A DNA stretch of 53,784 bases from Bacteroidota bacterium (GTDB taxonomy: Bacteria > Bacteroidota > Bacteroidia > Chitinophagales > Saprospiraceae), in NCBI GenBank assembly GCA_024642705.1, contig JAHEAQ010000010.1, positions 1 through 53,784 of the forward strand, written 5' to 3'. Below are positions 17,074 through 28,791 of this stretch, piece after piece. The position numbers and the translations under genes are program-made. Each line of letters starts with the position of its first letter. The first letter of the stretch is position 1. The notes beneath the pieces are model-generated. The model saw nothing but the letters and a program-made list of their open reading frames with translations, had not been told where the DNA came from and ran no database searches.

Positions 17074-18240
17074 CTATATTCTATCAATTGTTTCAACCAC
17101 TTTGTCAATTTCTTCGGTGGTATTATAATAATGCAATGAAAGTCGATTGCTCGTCATTAGATTTTTTTTCTGCATATCTGTGAGAGAAGTAAATTGAGGG
17201 CTTATCGAAGTATTAATTTTATGCTTTCTTAAATGATTTTGAAGTTTTGTGGTATCAACACCATTTTTAGTAATGCTAACAATTCCAGAAAGTTCACCTT
17301 TACCATCATAAATGGTAACCCCATTTACGTTTTGTAATTTTGTTCTCAAATCATTAGCAACAAAGGAAACCCTTTTCCAAATATTTTCAATTCCGAGATT
17401 ATTGGCATATTTCACTGCTGCGGACAATCCCATCACTAAAGAATATGGCTTTTCCCATCCTTCGAACATTTTAATAGTCCCCAATTTCTGATAATGATCA
17501 ATAGACTTCCACTCAGCTCCAGTCATTTCAATTGAAAATGGCTCCAACTTGTTTAAAATATTTTTATTTACATACAAAAATCCGACTCCACGAGGGCCTC
17601 TTAGATATTTTCTTCCAGTAGCTGTAAGGAAATCGCATCCAATTTTATCCACAAAAGTCGGATAATGGCCAATGGATTGACAAGTATCAACTAAGTATAA
17701 AATGTCATGAGCTTTTGTAATTTGTCCTATGGCTTCTATCGGAACAACAGCTCCTGAATTCGTCGGCATATGGGTAACAGCAACTAATTTGGTCGAGTCG
17801 TCAATTGCTTTTTCAAATTCTTCTAAATCAAAAGGAGAATCGTTATTTCCAGGGATTGTTTTAATATTTATACCTTTTTCTTTTTTCAATCTTAAATAAT
17901 TGAGAAAGTTGTTCCCATATTCCAATTCACTAGTAATTATTGTATCTCCAGCTTTGAAATCAATCGAAAAAATAGCCCTATTGAAAGCTGTAGTTGCATT
18001 ATCTGTAAGAGCAATTTCATTAGAATCACAATGGATTAACTTTGCAATTTCATCATAGATTTCTGCAATTTCTGTTTGCTTAGCTGCTTCAAGTTCATAA
18101 CCTCCAATGGTCTCTTCTTGAGTTAAGTAATGAATGATAGCTTCATTAACAAATTTCGTTGGTAGTGAAGCTCCAGCATTGTTGAAATGAATGATGTCTT
18201 GGCAATGCAGAGTATCAGTTCTGATTTTATCTATGTCCAT
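17074..18240 (-). CDS. Class V aminotransferase-fold PLP enzyme
   Basis: A 388-residue pyridoxal-phosphate enzyme of the class V (cysteine desulfurase/isopenicillin N epimerase-like) family. The Schiff-base lysine is K211 in ATGRKYLRGPRGVGFLYV; the PLP-contacting D185 and Q188 lie in LVDTCQSIG; the N-terminal HFNNAGASLPT and LTDNATTAFNRA segments bind the cofactor phosphate. The conserved cysteine loop of true cysteine desulfurases is not evident, so an aminotransferase, lyase or epimerase is more likely. It lies 49 bases after the icmF stop on the same strand and may be the last gene of that operon, but a link with acyl-CoA metabolism is not obvious. Confidence 0.8.
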   Translation of the reverse strand: MDIDKIRTDTLHCQDIIHFNNAGASLPTKFVNEAIIHYLTQEETIGGYELEAAKQTEIAEIYDEIAKLIHCDSNEIALTDNATTAFNRAIFSIDFKAGDTIITSELEYGNNFLNYLRLKKEKGINIKTIPGNNDSPFDLEEFEKAIDDSTKLVAVTHMPTNSGAVVPIEAIGQITKAHDILYLVDTCQSIGHYPTFVDKIGCDFLTATGRKYLRGPRGVGFLYVNKNILNKLEPFSIEMTGAEWKSIDHYQKLGTIKMFEGWEKPYSLVMGLSAAVKYANNLGIENIWKRVSFVANDLRTKLQNVNGVTIYDGKGELSGIVSITKNGVDTTKLQNHLRKHKINTSISPQFTSLTDMQKKNLMTSNRLSLHYYNTTEEIDKVVETIDRI

Positions 18241-18289
18241 TTTATGCGTTGTAAAACCAAAAATAGCTTTTTAAAATGAAATTATTAAC

Positions 18290-21200
18290 CTACATGTTAC
18301 GTCGATAGCGGCCACCTACTTCATAAAGTAAATTTGTTATCTGGCCTAAGGAACAATATTTGGTGGTTTCCATCAAGGATTCAAATATATTTTTATTTTG
18401 GAGAACCTTTGACTTTAGATCATCAAGCAAAAATTGAGATTTATTTTTGTTTGAATTCATACTATTCTGAAGATTACGTATTTGAGACACTTTTTCTTCC
18501 TTATTGGCTCTAATTACCTCATTAGGAATAACAGTTTTGGATCCTTCCTTTGACAAAAATGTATTTACACCAATAATAGGGTATGCTCCACTATGCTTAA
18601 GCATTTCATAATGCATGCTTTCTTCTTGAATCTTTCCTCTTTGATACATTGTTTCCATCGCTCCAAGAACTCCGCCTCTTTCAGTTAGTCGGTCAAATTC
18701 CAACAAAACTGCATTTTCAACCAGTTCTGTAAGTTCTTCAATGATAAATGAACCTTGCAGTGGATTTTCGTTCTTTGCCAAACCTAATTCTTTGTTAATA
18801 ATCATTTGAATAGCAACAGCACGCCTCACAGATTCCTCAGTAGGAGTTGTGATTGCTTCATCGTATGCATTGGTATGAAGTGAATTACAATTATCAAATA
18901 TTGCATATAAAGCTTGGAGCGTAGTACGAATATCATTAAAAGCAATTTCTTGAGCATGCAAGGATCTTCCTGATGTTTGTATATGATATTTTAATTTCTG
19001 AGACCTTTCGTTAGCGCCGTACTTAAATTTCATTGCTTTTGCCCATATTTTTCTTGCTACTCTTCCGATTACTGCATATTCTGGATCAATTCCATTCGAA
19101 AAAAAGAAAGAAAGATTTTGAGCGAAATCGTCAATTTGCATCCCTCTTGACAGATAATATTCTACAAAAGTAAAACCATTTGCAAGTGTAAAAGCTAGCT
19201 GTGTGATAGGATTGGCTCCAGCTTCAGCAATATGATATCCCGAAATGGAAACACTGTAGAAATTTTTTATTTTGTTCGAAATAAAATATTCTTGAACATC
19301 TCCCATTAGTTTTAATGAGAATTCTGTTGAAAAAATGCAAGTATTTTGTGCTTGATCTTCTTTTAAAATATCTGCTTGCACGGTGCCTCGAACCAATTTT
19401 AAAGTGTTTGATTTGATATTATTGTAAATATCTTTTTCTAATACTTCATCACCGCTAATCCCAAGAAGTAAAAGCCCTAATCCATTATTGCCATTCGGTA
19501 ATGAACCATTATAATTGGGTCTAGGTAAATTTTCATCATCGTATTTAGCTTTTAAAGTAGCTTCAACTTTGTATTCTAATCCATTTTCATGAATGTATTT
19601 TTCGCATTGTTGGTCAATAGCTGCATTCATGTAGTAAGCACAAATGGTAGCAGCTGGACCATTGATAGTCATTGATACCGAAGTGTTTGAATTACACAAA
19701 TCAAAACCAGAATACAATTTTTTTGCGTCGTCCAAAGTGCAAATATTGACTCCTGAATTCCCAATTTTTCCATAAATATCAGGACGTATAGCTGGATCTT
19801 CTCCATAAAGTGTAACAGAATCAAAAGCTGTAGATAGTCTTTTTGCATCACTATCTAAAGATAAATAGTGGAACCTTTTATTGGTTCTTTCAGGTCCGCC
19901 CTCACCTGCAAACATTCTGGTGGGATCTTCACCATCTCGCTTGAATGGAAAAACCCCTGCTGTAAATGGAAATGAACCTGGAAAATTTTCTTGAGATTTC
20001 CATTTCAGAATATCGCCCCAATCCTTAAATTTAGGTACAGATATTTTAGGAATTTTGTTTTTTGATAAAGAGAAACTGTAATTCGCTACTTCGATATTTT
20101 TATTTCTCACTTTGTAAACAAATTTGTCTGCCGAATAAGCTTTTTTTTGTTCTTCCCAATCATGGATAATATCTAAATATTCTTTTTTTAATTGTTTTTT
20201 TGTAGTTTCTATGAGTTGGCCAATTGGAACAAAATCGATCGACGAATTTTCAAGGACATTTTTAGTTTTTTGTAAAGCATAATATCGTGAAGCATATTCA
20301 GATTGCTGATTTATTTCTTTGTCATATTGTCGAATTGTTTCTGCAATTTCACTTAGATATCTAATTCTAGACCCAGGAATTATGGTTGTACTATGTGTGT
20401 GAGAATTAGGATTAAAATTAATTTTTTCATTTTTGAATAATTTTGAAATTAGTTTTTCAAAAAGCTCATTAATCCCAGGATCATTGAATTGTGAGGCAAT
20501 TGTACCAATCACAGGCATTTTATCTACTTCTTCATTCCAAAGATCGTGGTTCCTTTGATATTGTTTTTTCACATCCCTTAACGCATCAAGAGAACCTCTT
20601 TTATCAAACTTATTAATGACAACTAAATCTGCAAAATCTAGCATGTCAATTTTTTCCAATTGTGAAGCAGCACCAAATTCTGGAGTCATTATATAAACTG
20701 AAAAATCTGCATAATCAATTATTTCACTTCCAGATTGTCCTATACCAGAAGTTTCCAATATGATTAAATCGAAACCAGCTTTTTTATAAATTGCTATTAT
20801 AGCATCAATGTGTTTGGAAAGAGAAAGATTATATTGTCTAGTTGCCACAGAACGCATAAAAATATTTGGGCTGTTAATGGCATTCATTCTAATTCTGTCA
20901 CCGAGCAATGCTCCTCCTGTTTTTCGTTTCGATGGGTCAACTGAGATAATCCCGATTGATTTTTCAGGAAAAATTCTAGAAAACCTCAAGATAAGTTCAT
21001 CTACAATACTTGATTTTCCAGCACCTCCAGTACCAGTTATTCCAAGTATTGGGACAGTGGATTCCTGGACTTTAATTTTCAGCCCATCTACCCATATTTT
21101 ACTTTCTTCAGGAAAGTTTTCAACTGCTGAAATTAAGGAAGCTATTTTTTGGGTCTCAGAGATTTTCAATACTTCATTTAATTCAAGATGTGCATTTTTG

Positions 21201-21643
21201 CCAACTTGGAAATCACATTTTTGCAATAAATGATTTATCATTCCTTGCAAACCCATTGCTCTTCCATCATCTGGGGAATATATTTTTGTAATACCATATG
21301 CCTCCAATTCTTGAATTTCTGAAGGCAAAATCGTTCCTCCACCACCACCAAATATTTTGATATGTTTAGCATTATTTTGATGCAAAAGATCGAAAGTGTA
21401 TTTGAAATATTCTAAATGACCACCCTGATATGAAGTCAATGCAATTCCTTGAACATCCTCTTGTATTGCAGCATTAACCACTTCTTCAACAGATCTATTG
21501 TGACCAAGATGAATTACTTCAGCACCAGATTTTTGAAGAATTCTCCGCATAATGTTGATAGCCACATCATGACCATCAAATAATGAACCAGCCGTTACTA
21601 ATCGAATTTTATTTTTTGATTGATAAACTTCTTGTTCTTCCAT
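18290..21643 (-). CDS. icmF: Fused isobutyryl-CoA mutase IcmF
   Basis: A 1117-residue three-part enzyme that interconverts isobutyryl-CoA and n-butyryl-CoA with coenzyme B12, and in some family members isovaleryl- and pivalyl-CoA. Residues 12-150 are the B12-binding domain with axial H25 in [12 protein letters not shown] MeaB-like G-protein chaperone domain follows, with its P-loop at 204-211 (GTGGAGKS) and NKFDKRG near 343. The TIM-barrel mutase domain fills about 540-1117, including [15 protein letters not shown] and [10 protein letters not shown]. The order B12 domain, GTPase, mutase is diagnostic. It begins 39 bases after the E1 gene, so isobutyryl-CoA from valine could be passed straight to it. 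Confidence 0.95.
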   Translation of the reverse strand: MEEQEVYQSKNKIRLVTAGSLFDGHDVAINIMRRILQKSGAEVIHLGHNRSVEEVVNAAIQEDVQGIALTSYQGGHLEYFKYTFDLLHQNNAKHIKIFGGGGGTILPSEIQELEAYGITKIYSPDDGRAMGLQGMINHLLQKCDFQVGKNAHLELNEVLKISETQKIASLISAVENFPEESKIWVDGLKIKVQESTVPILGITGTGGAGKSSIVDELILRFSRIFPEKSIGIISVDPSKRKTGGALLGDRIRMNAINSPNIFMRSVATRQYNLSLSKHIDAIIAIYKKAGFDLIILETSGIGQSGSEIIDYADFSVYIMTPEFGAASQLEKIDMLDFADLVVINKFDKRGSLDALRDVKKQYQRNHDLWNEEVDKMPVIGTIASQFNDPGINELFEKLISKLFKNEKINFNPNSHTHSTTIIPGSRIRYLSEIAETIRQYDKEINQQSEYASRYYALQKTKNVLENSSIDFVPIGQLIETTKKQLKKEYLDIIHDWEEQKKAYSADKFVYKVRNKNIEVANYSFSLSKNKIPKISVPKFKDWGDILKWKSQENFPGSFPFTAGVFPFKRDGEDPTRMFAGEGGPERTNKRFHYLSLDSDAKRLSTAFDSVTLYGEDPAIRPDIYGKIGNSGVNICTLDDAKKLYSGFDLCNSNTSVSMTINGPAATICAYYMNAAIDQQCEKYIHENGLEYKVEATLKAKYDDENLPRPNYNGSLPNGNNGLGLLLLGISGDEVLEKDIYNNIKSNTLKLVRGTVQADILKEDQAQNTCIFSTEFSLKLMGDVQEYFISNKIKNFYSVSISGYHIAEAGANPITQLAFTLANGFTFVEYYLSRGMQIDDFAQNLSFFFSNGIDPEYAVIGRVARKIWAKAMKFKYGANERSQKLKYHIQTSGRSLHAQEIAFNDIRTTLQALYAIFDNCNSLHTNAYDEAITTPTEESVRRAVAIQMIINKELGLAKNENPLQGSFIIEELTELVENAVLLEFDRLTERGGVLGAMETMYQRGKIQEESMHYEMLKHSGAYPIIGVNTFLSKEGSKTVIPNEVIRANKEEKVSQIRNLQNSMNSNKNKSQFLLDDLKSKVLQNKNIFESLMETTKYCSLGQITNLLYEVGGRYRRNM

Positions 21644-21682
21644 TTAAATAAAAAGTTAAATTTTAATACTAATCAAAATAAA

Positions 21683-24076
21683 CTATAGCATAATTTCTTG
21701 CTCTTTTACTAAATTGTAAACTGCTTTAAAAATATCCTCTGTGCTTGGTTTTGATGCATAATCGCCATCATTCCCATAAGCAGGCCGGTGAGCTTTAGCT
21801 GTTATTGATATAGGCGGTGCATCTAAATAAAAATAAGCTTTTTGAACTTCTAATACTTCTTGCATCATATAAGCAGTTGCACCACCGGGTACATCTTCAT
21901 CTACAAATACGATTCTGTTCGTCTTTTTTATTGAATCCAATATTTTGTGCTCAATATCAAAAGGTATCAAGGTTTGAATGTCTATTAGCTCTGCTTCAAT
22001 TTTGTAATGATGAAGCATTAATGCAGCTTTTTTGGCTAATGACAATGTAGAGCCATAACTCACAATAGTAACATCCGATCCTTCCAAAATAATTTCTGGA
22101 ATTCCTAAAGGGACAGTGAAATTTCCAATATTGGAAGGCATTTTCTCTTTAATCCTATAACCATTTAAACATTCAATCATGATACAAGGATCATCAGATT
22201 GCAAGACAGTGTTATACATTCCTACAGCTTGGGTCATATTTCTTGGAGTGAGGATATTTATTCCTCGCATAGAACCTAAAAGCATAGCCATTGGCGAACC
22301 TGAATGCCAGATGCCCTCTAACCGATGGCCTCTTGTTCTAATAATTGCGGGGGCAGATTGATTTCCATTTGTTCTATAATGGAGGGTTGCAAGATCATCT
22401 GACAATCCTGAAAATGCATAAGGCAAATAATCAATGTATTGTATTTCTGCAATAGGACGAAGGCCTCTCATAGCCATTCCAATGGCTTGACCTACGATTG
22501 TCCATTCTCTAATTCCAGTATCAAAAATTCGATCTTCACCATATTTTTGCTGCAAACCGCTTAAAGCTTGGTTGACATCGCCAATTTTGCCAACATCTTC
22601 ACCAAAAGCATAAACTCTAGGGTCTTTTCTAAATAATTGGTCAAAAAACGCATTTAGAATTTGATAACCATTTACAGTTGGGCTATTTTCATTATATACC
22701 GCAGGAATCTCTTTAACTTTCAAGGTGCTTTTATCTGTCGAATTGTACAGATTAGTATTGTATTGTTTGGATAAAATTTCTTGGTTTTCAAGAATCCAAT
22801 TTTCAAGTTCGGGAGTTTTAATATCCAGATTAGCGAAATGAAATCTTGTTGTTCTGGCAAAACTTAAAAGCTCAGAACGTTCCGAATTGATATGTTTTTG
22901 AATACTTTGAATGTCTTTTAATAGAAAATTATAATGAGGAAATCTCAAGTTTAAATCTTTATAGATTTCTAATAATTTGGATTTTATTTTCTCTAAGGGA
23001 TTCTTGTATATTGCCCATGCTTTATTTTTAGCATTTCGTACATCTATCGCAGCTTGATTTTGAATAAGATTTAGGTCATTTTCATGCAAATCAAAATTGT
23101 CAAGAATCCACTGTTTCATTTTTGCAATTCCATCAAACTCATTTTCCCAATCCAGTCGCTCTTTTGATTTGTATCTTTGGTGTGAACCAGAAGTTGAATG
23201 CCCTTGAGGTTGTGTACATTCTTGGATATGGAAAACAGCTGGAATTTTGGTATTTCTAATTTTTTCTATACCAAGTTTGAACATCTCAATCAAACCTGGA
23301 TAGTCCCAGGCCTTGCAAGTATAGAGATCAATTCCTGTAGCTCTGTGATCAGTTTGAAAACCTTTTAATACTTCTGATATGCTTTCCTTTGTAGTTTGAT
23401 ACTTTGTAGGTACTGAAATTCCAAATCCATCATCGAGTATAATAAATGCAATAGGAATTTGCATTACTCCAGCTGCATTGATACTTTCAAAAAAAACTCC
23501 TTCTGAGGTAGAAGCATCCCCAATAGTGCAAAACGAAATTTCCTGACCTCCATTACTGAAGATGGTTTCATCTTTAAGGAATTCATTATTTTTGTATAAA
23601 TTTGAAGCAAGTCCAATTCCCAATGCTCTAGGCAAATGACCTCCAAGTGGAGAAATTGATGAAGTTACATTAAATTCGTTTTTTTGATTTTTCCAATTAC
23701 CATCTTTGTCTAACATAGGTGTTGAAAAATGATTGTTCATTTGCCTTCCTGCCGAAAAAATATCATTGTCAGAATCTCCATATAGCGCTGAAAAGAATTC
23801 TTGTAAATTAAGTAAATTTTTTGCCAGCATAAACGTCTGATCACGATAATATCCAGACCAATAATCTCCTTTATTGAATGTTTTTGAAACCGCAATGAGT
23901 GGAATTTCCTTGCCGTCTCCTCCGATTCCAAATTTGGCTTTTCCAGTAAGCACCTCTTTTCTCATTAAAACACTCAATTCCCTACTTTCGCAGGCTAATT
24001 TAAAGTCTTTTAATATTTCACCAAGATCAAGAATAGTTAGCTTTTGATCCATTGTTGACTTTAATTTGGTTTCCAT
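21683..24076 (-). CDS. Fused alpha/beta E1 of branched-chain 2-oxoacid dehydrogenase
   Basis: A 797-residue thiamine-diphosphate enzyme joining E1-alpha (residues 1 to about 440) and E1-beta (from about 460). The alpha half carries the TPP motif G187-DAS followed by EGVFFESINAAG and DDGFGIS; the beta half starts with NGYQILNAFFDQLFRKDPRVYAFGEDVG and has FDTGIREWTIVGQAIGMAMRG. Fused E1 proteins of this length occur in many Bacteroidota and oxidatively decarboxylate the 2-oxoacids of valine, leucine and isoleucine to acyl-CoAs. E2 and E3 partners are not in the window. A 131-base gap separates it from pccB, so a second promoter there is possible; icmF follows after 39 bases. Confidence 0.9.
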   Translation of the reverse strand: METKLKSTMDQKLTILDLGEILKDFKLACESRELSVLMRKEVLTGKAKFGIGGDGKEIPLIAVSKTFNKGDYWSGYYRDQTFMLAKNLLNLQEFFSALYGDSDNDIFSAGRQMNNHFSTPMLDKDGNWKNQKNEFNVTSSISPLGGHLPRALGIGLASNLYKNNEFLKDETIFSNGGQEISFCTIGDASTSEGVFFESINAAGVMQIPIAFIILDDGFGISVPTKYQTTKESISEVLKGFQTDHRATGIDLYTCKAWDYPGLIEMFKLGIEKIRNTKIPAVFHIQECTQPQGHSTSGSHQRYKSKERLDWENEFDGIAKMKQWILDNFDLHENDLNLIQNQAAIDVRNAKNKAWAIYKNPLEKIKSKLLEIYKDLNLRFPHYNFLLKDIQSIQKHINSERSELLSFARTTRFHFANLDIKTPELENWILENQEILSKQYNTNLYNSTDKSTLKVKEIPAVYNENSPTVNGYQILNAFFDQLFRKDPRVYAFGEDVGKIGDVNQALSGLQQKYGEDRIFDTGIREWTIVGQAIGMAMRGLRPIAEIQYIDYLPYAFSGLSDDLATLHYRTNGNQSAPAIIRTRGHRLEGIWHSGSPMAMLLGSMRGINILTPRNMTQAVGMYNTVLQSDDPCIMIECLNGYRIKEKMPSNIGNFTVPLGIPEIILEGSDVTIVSYGSTLSLAKKAALMLHHYKIEAELIDIQTLIPFDIEHKILDSIKKTNRIVFVDEDVPGGATAYMMQEVLEVQKAYFYLDAPPISITAKAHRPAYGNDGDYASKPSTEDIFKAVYNLVKEQEIML

Positions 24077-24207
24077 ATTTCTCTTTTATTCTATAAAGCA
24101 TTTTTAGATTTAGCTTTTAAGATTATTCTATCAATCTCTAATTATAAATACATTTTTGATTTGTAAGTTTTTTAAAATTTTATTTTCATTTACCTTTTAA
24201 TCGATAT

Positions 24208-25749
24208 TTATAAAGGAATATTTCCGTGTTTTTTTCTAGGGGAATTGACAACTTTATGTTCTAAGGCACTGAAGGCTTTAATTAGTTTTCTTCTTGTATC
24301 TTTTGGGACAATAATTTCATCAATAAAACCTCTATCGGCAGCAGAATATGGGTTTGCAAATAATGCAGCATATTCATTTTCTTTTTCTTTCAATTTTACA
24401 ATAGGATCATGGGATTGAGCAATTTCTTTTTTGAAGATAATTTCACTTGCTCCCTTTGCTCCCATTACTGCAATTTCAGCTGTTGGCCATGCAAAATTAA
24501 AATCTGCACCAATATGTTTTGAATTCATCACGTCATACGCTCCTCCATAAGCTTTTCTTATGATGACTGAAATTCTTGGTACTGTGGCTTCACTGAAAGC
24601 ATAGAGTAATTTGGCACCATTTAATATGATCCCATTCCATTCCTGATCCGTACCAGGAAGAAATCCTGGAACATCAACAAGAACTAACATAGGGATATTA
24701 AAGCAATCACAAGTTCTAACAAATCTGCTTGCTTTTTTAGAACAATCGACATCTAATACACCAGCGAGACTGAATGGTTGATTTGCTATTATTCCGATGC
24801 TCCTTCCTGCTAACCTTGCAAAACCAACTATAATATTATCCGCGTACTTTTCATGGACTTCCATAAAAGTATCCCTATCGGTTATACCATATATGATTTC
24901 TTTCATATCATATGGTTTATTTGAAGCATCTGGCAGTATATTGGCTAATTCTTCCCGATATTCTTCTTCAATTTCATATGGCATCACTATAGTCTTTTCT
25001 TCACAATTCTGAGGCAAATAAGATAGTAATTTTTTTATTTTCAAAATACAATCTAAATCATTTTGGGCAGTGAGATGTGTCACTCCTGATTTAGTGGAAT
25101 GGGCGCTAGCTCCCCCTAATTGCTCTGCGCTAACTTGCTCATTTGTTACTGTTGCCACAACATTTGGTCCAGTAACAAACATATAGGAACTTCCTTCGAC
25201 CATTATTGTAAAATCAGTAATTGCTGGAGAATACACTGCTCCTCCGGCACAAGGACCCATAATGGCTGAAATTTGTGGGATAACGCCAGATGCTTGAACA
25301 TTTCTGTAAAAAATATCTGCATATCCGCCTAAAGATCTGACTCCCTCCTGAATTCTTGCGCCACCAGAATCGTTCAGTCCAATTATTGGTGCACCTGTTT
25401 TCATGGCAAGATCCATAATTTTGCATATTTTCTCAGCATGGGTTTCCGATAATGATCCGCCAAAAACTGTAAAATCTTGAGCAAAAATGTAAATCAACCT
25501 ACCATCTATTGTTCCATATCCAGTAATTACTCCATCACCATAGAATTTTTGGTCTTCCATCCCAAAATCTTTGGTTCTATGCGTTACTAATCCTCCAATT
25601 TCTTCAAAAGATTTTTCATCCAGCAACAAATTTATTCGCTCTCTTGCCGAGAGTTTTCCTTTTTGATGTTGTTTTGCAATTTTGTCTTCTCCACCTCCAA
25701 GCATAGCGGAGTCAAGCTTAACCTTTAATCTCTTAATTTCCTCTTCCAT
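24208..25749 (-). CDS. pccB: Propionyl-CoA carboxylase carboxyltransferase subunit
   Basis: A 513-residue carboxyltransferase of the acyl-CoA carboxylase beta family, full length for PccB. Visible signatures: GKLSARERINLLLDEKSFEE near the N-terminus, the oxyanion-hole segments ISAIMGPCAGGAVYSPAITDF near 160-180, and FVRTCDCFNIPMLVLVDVPGFLPG with RKAYGGAYDVMNSK in the C-terminal half. It moves CO2 from carboxybiotin to propionyl-CoA to give (S)-methylmalonyl-CoA. The biotin carboxylase and biotin carrier are encoded separately upstream in the same operon. It starts one base after the stop of the methylmalonyl-CoA mutase gene. Propionyl-CoA is the most likely substrate given that neighbour. Confidence 0.92.
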   Translation of the reverse strand: MEEEIKRLKVKLDSAMLGGGEDKIAKQHQKGKLSARERINLLLDEKSFEEIGGLVTHRTKDFGMEDQKFYGDGVITGYGTIDGRLIYIFAQDFTVFGGSLSETHAEKICKIMDLAMKTGAPIIGLNDSGGARIQEGVRSLGGYADIFYRNVQASGVIPQISAIMGPCAGGAVYSPAITDFTIMVEGSSYMFVTGPNVVATVTNEQVSAEQLGGASAHSTKSGVTHLTAQNDLDCILKIKKLLSYLPQNCEEKTIVMPYEIEEEYREELANILPDASNKPYDMKEIIYGITDRDTFMEVHEKYADNIIVGFARLAGRSIGIIANQPFSLAGVLDVDCSKKASRFVRTCDCFNIPMLVLVDVPGFLPGTDQEWNGIILNGAKLLYAFSEATVPRISVIIRKAYGGAYDVMNSKHIGADFNFAWPTAEIAVMGAKGASEIIFKKEIAQSHDPIVKLKEKENEYAALFANPYSAADRGFIDEIIVPKDTRRKLIKAFSALEHKVVNSPRKKHGNIPL

Positions 25750-25750
25750 A

Positions 25751-27886
25751 TTAATCAGCTTTTATTGATTTAATTAGAATTTCCAATATTTGAATTGCAG
25801 CTTCAGCAATCACAGTTCCTGGCCCAAAAACTCCTAATACTCCGCAGTCAAATAGAAATTGGTAATCATTTGGAGGAATAACACCGCCTACAATAATATA
25901 GATATTCTCTCTGCCAGCATCTTTAAACTCTGATATAACTTGAGGAATTAGTGTTTTATGCCCAGCAGCTAATGAAGAAATGCCCAAAATATGTACGTCA
26001 TTTTCGATTGCTTGTTTTACTGCTTCTTTTGGTGTTTGAAAGAGTGGACCGATATCTACGTCAAATCCAATATCTGCAAAGCTTGACGCAATTACTTTTG
26101 CTCCTCTATCGTGGCCATCTTGTCCTAATTTTGCTATCATTATTCGCGGCCGTCTTCCATCAAGTTGTGCAAATTCATTCGAAAGTTGCTGTGCTTTTTT
26201 AAATTTTTCATCCATTTTCATTGTATTGGAATAAACGCCTGAAATCAATCTTGTATTTGCTTTATATCTGCCAAAAATTAATTCCATAGCGACTGTAATT
26301 TCACCTATGGTAGCTCTTTCTCGTGATGCAATAACAGCTAGATCCAGGAGGTTCCCAGCTCCATTTTTAGCACATTCAGTAATTTGAGCTAGGGCAGCTT
26401 TAACTTTATTAGGGTCTCTTTTTTGTTTGATCAAAATCAACTTTTTAATTTGACTTTCTCTAACTTCCTTATTATTAACTTCCAAATAGGAAAGATTTTC
26501 GTTTTGATCGAAAGGGAAAACGTTTACACCCACTATTTTTTCTATTCCACTATCAATTTTTGATTGTTTTATTGCAGCCGCTTCTTCAATTTTTAGTTTT
26601 GGAATTCCTTTTTCTATTGCTTTTGTCATACCTCCAAAACCTTCAATTTCCTCGATATGTTTCCATGTTTTTTTTATCAATTGGTCTGTTAAATATTCAA
26701 CATAATAGGATCCACCATAAGGATCTACAGCATTCGTAATCCCTATTTCTTTTTGGAGAATTTTTTGCGTTTCTCTTGCTATTTTTGCTGAATATTTGGA
26801 AGGCAAAGCAATTGCTTCATCCAAAGCATTAGTATGCAAAGATTGAGTCCCGCCCATAATAGCAGATAATGCTTCAATAGTTGTTCTGCCAATATTGTTA
26901 AAAGGATCTTGTGCAGTGAGACTCCAGCCCGAAGTTTGACAATGCGTTCTTAATGCAAGTGATTTTTCTTGTTTCGGATCAAATGTGTTCACAATTTGCG
27001 CCCAAATTACTCTTGCAGCTCTAAGTTTTGCCACTTCCATAAAATGATTCATTCCAATTCCCCAAAAGAAAGAAATTCTTGGTGCAAAATCGTCAATTGC
27101 CATTCCAGCAGATATTCCAGCCCTTAGGTATTCCAATCCATCTGCCAAAGTATAAGCCAATTCTAAATCCGCGGTTGCCCCTGCTTCATGCATATGGTAA
27201 CCACTGACACTTATAGAATTGAATTTTGGCATGTAATCTGACATATATTTGAATATATCTCCAACAATTCTCATAGAAGGTGAAGGAGGATAGATATACG
27301 TATTTCTTACCATAAATTCCTTCAATATGTCGTTCTGAATAGTACCTGTTAATTCAGAAGGAGAAACACCTTGTTCCTCTGCTGCCACAATAAAAAATGC
27401 TAAAATGGGAATTACTGCACCATTCATGGTCATTGATACTGACATTTCATTAAGTGGAATCCCTTCAAAAAGTATTTTCATATCTTCCACTGAATCTATT
27501 GCAACTCCCGCCATTCCAACGTCACCGACCACTCTTTCATGATCAGAATCATATCCCCGATGAGTTGCAAGATCAAAGGCAATAGACAATCCTTTTTGAC
27601 CTTGCCTTAAGTTTTCGCGATAAAATTTATTGGAGTCTTCAGCTGTAGAAAAACCTGCATATTGTCTGATGGTCCATGGCCTACCCATATACATGGTACT
27701 ATAAGGACCTCGCAAGAATGGAGGTAAACCAGAGGCATAGTTTTGAAGCCCAAAACTTTCAAAATCTTTTAATAAATATTGATTTATTATAGGTATGCCT
27801 TCAGCACTTTCCCAGTTTTGGTATCTGTTCGCTTCAATATGAAGTATGGCATTTTTATATTTTATATGTTTAAATGGATTTTTCAT
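25751..27886 (-). CDS. mutB: Methylmalonyl-CoA mutase, large B12-binding subunit
   Basis: A 711-residue mutase that converts (R)-methylmalonyl-CoA to succinyl-CoA with adenosylcobalamin. The TIM-barrel substrate domain covers about residues 1-550 ([49 protein letters not shown]). The C-terminal B12 domain carries the DxHxxG motif GQDGHDRG with axial H592. Full length for the large subunit. Its ATG overlaps the stop of the dehydrogenase gene by four bases (ATGA). A shorter homologue without a B12 domain is encoded two genes upstream, so the active enzyme is probably the MutA/MutB heterodimer. No epimerase gene is present in the window. Confidence 0.95.
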   Translation of the reverse strand: MKNPFKHIKYKNAILHIEANRYQNWESAEGIPIINQYLLKDFESFGLQNYASGLPPFLRGPYSTMYMGRPWTIRQYAGFSTAEDSNKFYRENLRQGQKGLSIAFDLATHRGYDSDHERVVGDVGMAGVAIDSVEDMKILFEGIPLNEMSVSMTMNGAVIPILAFFIVAAEEQGVSPSELTGTIQNDILKEFMVRNTYIYPPSPSMRIVGDIFKYMSDYMPKFNSISVSGYHMHEAGATADLELAYTLADGLEYLRAGISAGMAIDDFAPRISFFWGIGMNHFMEVAKLRAARVIWAQIVNTFDPKQEKSLALRTHCQTSGWSLTAQDPFNNIGRTTIEALSAIMGGTQSLHTNALDEAIALPSKYSAKIARETQKILQKEIGITNAVDPYGGSYYVEYLTDQLIKKTWKHIEEIEGFGGMTKAIEKGIPKLKIEEAAAIKQSKIDSGIEKIVGVNVFPFDQNENLSYLEVNNKEVRESQIKKLILIKQKRDPNKVKAALAQITECAKNGAGNLLDLAVIASRERATIGEITVAMELIFGRYKANTRLISGVYSNTMKMDEKFKKAQQLSNEFAQLDGRRPRIMIAKLGQDGHDRGAKVIASSFADIGFDVDIGPLFQTPKEAVKQAIENDVHILGISSLAAGHKTLIPQVISEFKDAGRENIYIIVGGVIPPNDYQFLFDCGVLGVFGPGTVIAEAAIQILEILIKSIKAD

Positions 27887-28791
27887 TCAACTTTCAAAAA
27901 GGACTTTGATATAATTAATTCTTTGCCATTTCCATTATAATCATAAAACCCTTCTTTAGATTTTTTTCCTAATTTTCCTGCATTTACCATATTGATTAAA
28001 AGGGGACAAGGAGCATATTTTGGATTTCCAAAACCTTCATGTAAAACTTTCAAAATCGATAAGCATACATCTAGGCCAATGAAATCTGCCAATTGTAATG
28101 GACCCATTGGATGTGCCATTCCTAATTTCATGACAGCATCTATGTCATTTACACCAGCAATACCCTCAAATAGTGTAAATATTGCTTCATTTATCATAGG
28201 CATTAAGATTCTGTTGGCTACAAAACCTGGATAATCATTTACTTCGACAGGGCTTTTATTTAAAGAATGTGAAACTTCAATAATTGTTTTGGTGGTTTCT
28301 TTTGATGTGGAATAACCATTTATTATTTCCACAAGCTGCATCAGTGGAACTGGATTCATGAAATGCATTCCGATCACTTTTTCAGCTCTTTTAGTAGCAG
28401 TTCCAATCTTGGTAATGGAAATCGATGAAGTATTGCTAGCTAGAATACAATTCGAAGGAGCAAATTGATCAATCGATTCAAAGATCCTTAATTTTGTTTC
28501 GATATTTTCACTTACAGCTTCTATAACAAGATCCGCATTTTTTACTCCATTGCTCAACTCTGTTGTTGTGGTTATATTTTCGAGTGTTTGTATTTTTATT
28601 TCTTCAGTAATTTTTCCCTTCGCCACCATCCTTTCGAGATTACCTTTAATGGTGTTCAATGCATTATCCAAAGCTATTGTTGAAATGTCTACTAGAGTTA
28701 CCTTGTAGTTATGCATTGCAAATACATGCGCTATCCCATTTCCCATTGTCCCAGAACCTATGACAGATATGTTTTTTACGATTAATTTCAT
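27883..28791 (-). CDS. hbd: 3-hydroxyacyl-CoA (3-hydroxybutyryl-CoA) dehydrogenase
   Basis: A 302-residue NAD-dependent dehydrogenase, the normal length for single-function 3-hydroxybutyryl-CoA dehydrogenases. The Rossmann motif [14 protein letters not shown] is at about residues 12-25, the catalytic H in [16 protein letters not shown] near 142, and the C-terminal helix domain reads [20 protein letters not shown]. It oxidises 3-hydroxyacyl-CoA to 3-oxoacyl-CoA in the cytosol. In this operon it could process 3-hydroxybutyryl-CoA formed after IcmF turns isobutyryl-CoA into butyryl-CoA. Four-base overlaps with both neighbours (ATGA) show tight translational coupling. Confidence 0.92.
   Translation of the reverse strand: MKLIVKNISVIGSGTMGNGIAHVFAMHNYKVTLVDISTIALDNALNTIKGNLERMVAKGKITEEIKIQTLENITTTTELSNGVKNADLVIEAVSENIETKLRIFESIDQFAPSNCILASNTSSISITKIGTATKRAEKVIGMHFMNPVPLMQLVEIINGYSTSKETTKTIIEVSHSLNKSPVEVNDYPGFVANRILMPMINEAIFTLFEGIAGVNDIDAVMKLGMAHPMGPLQLADFIGLDVCLSILKVLHEGFGNPKYAPCPLLINMVNAGKLGKKSKEGFYDYNGNGKELIISKSFLKVE

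Noticed and set aside
20808-21233. 141-codon plus-strand open frame
   Set aside because: Lies wholly within icmF on the opposite strand, whose protein is strongly conserved.
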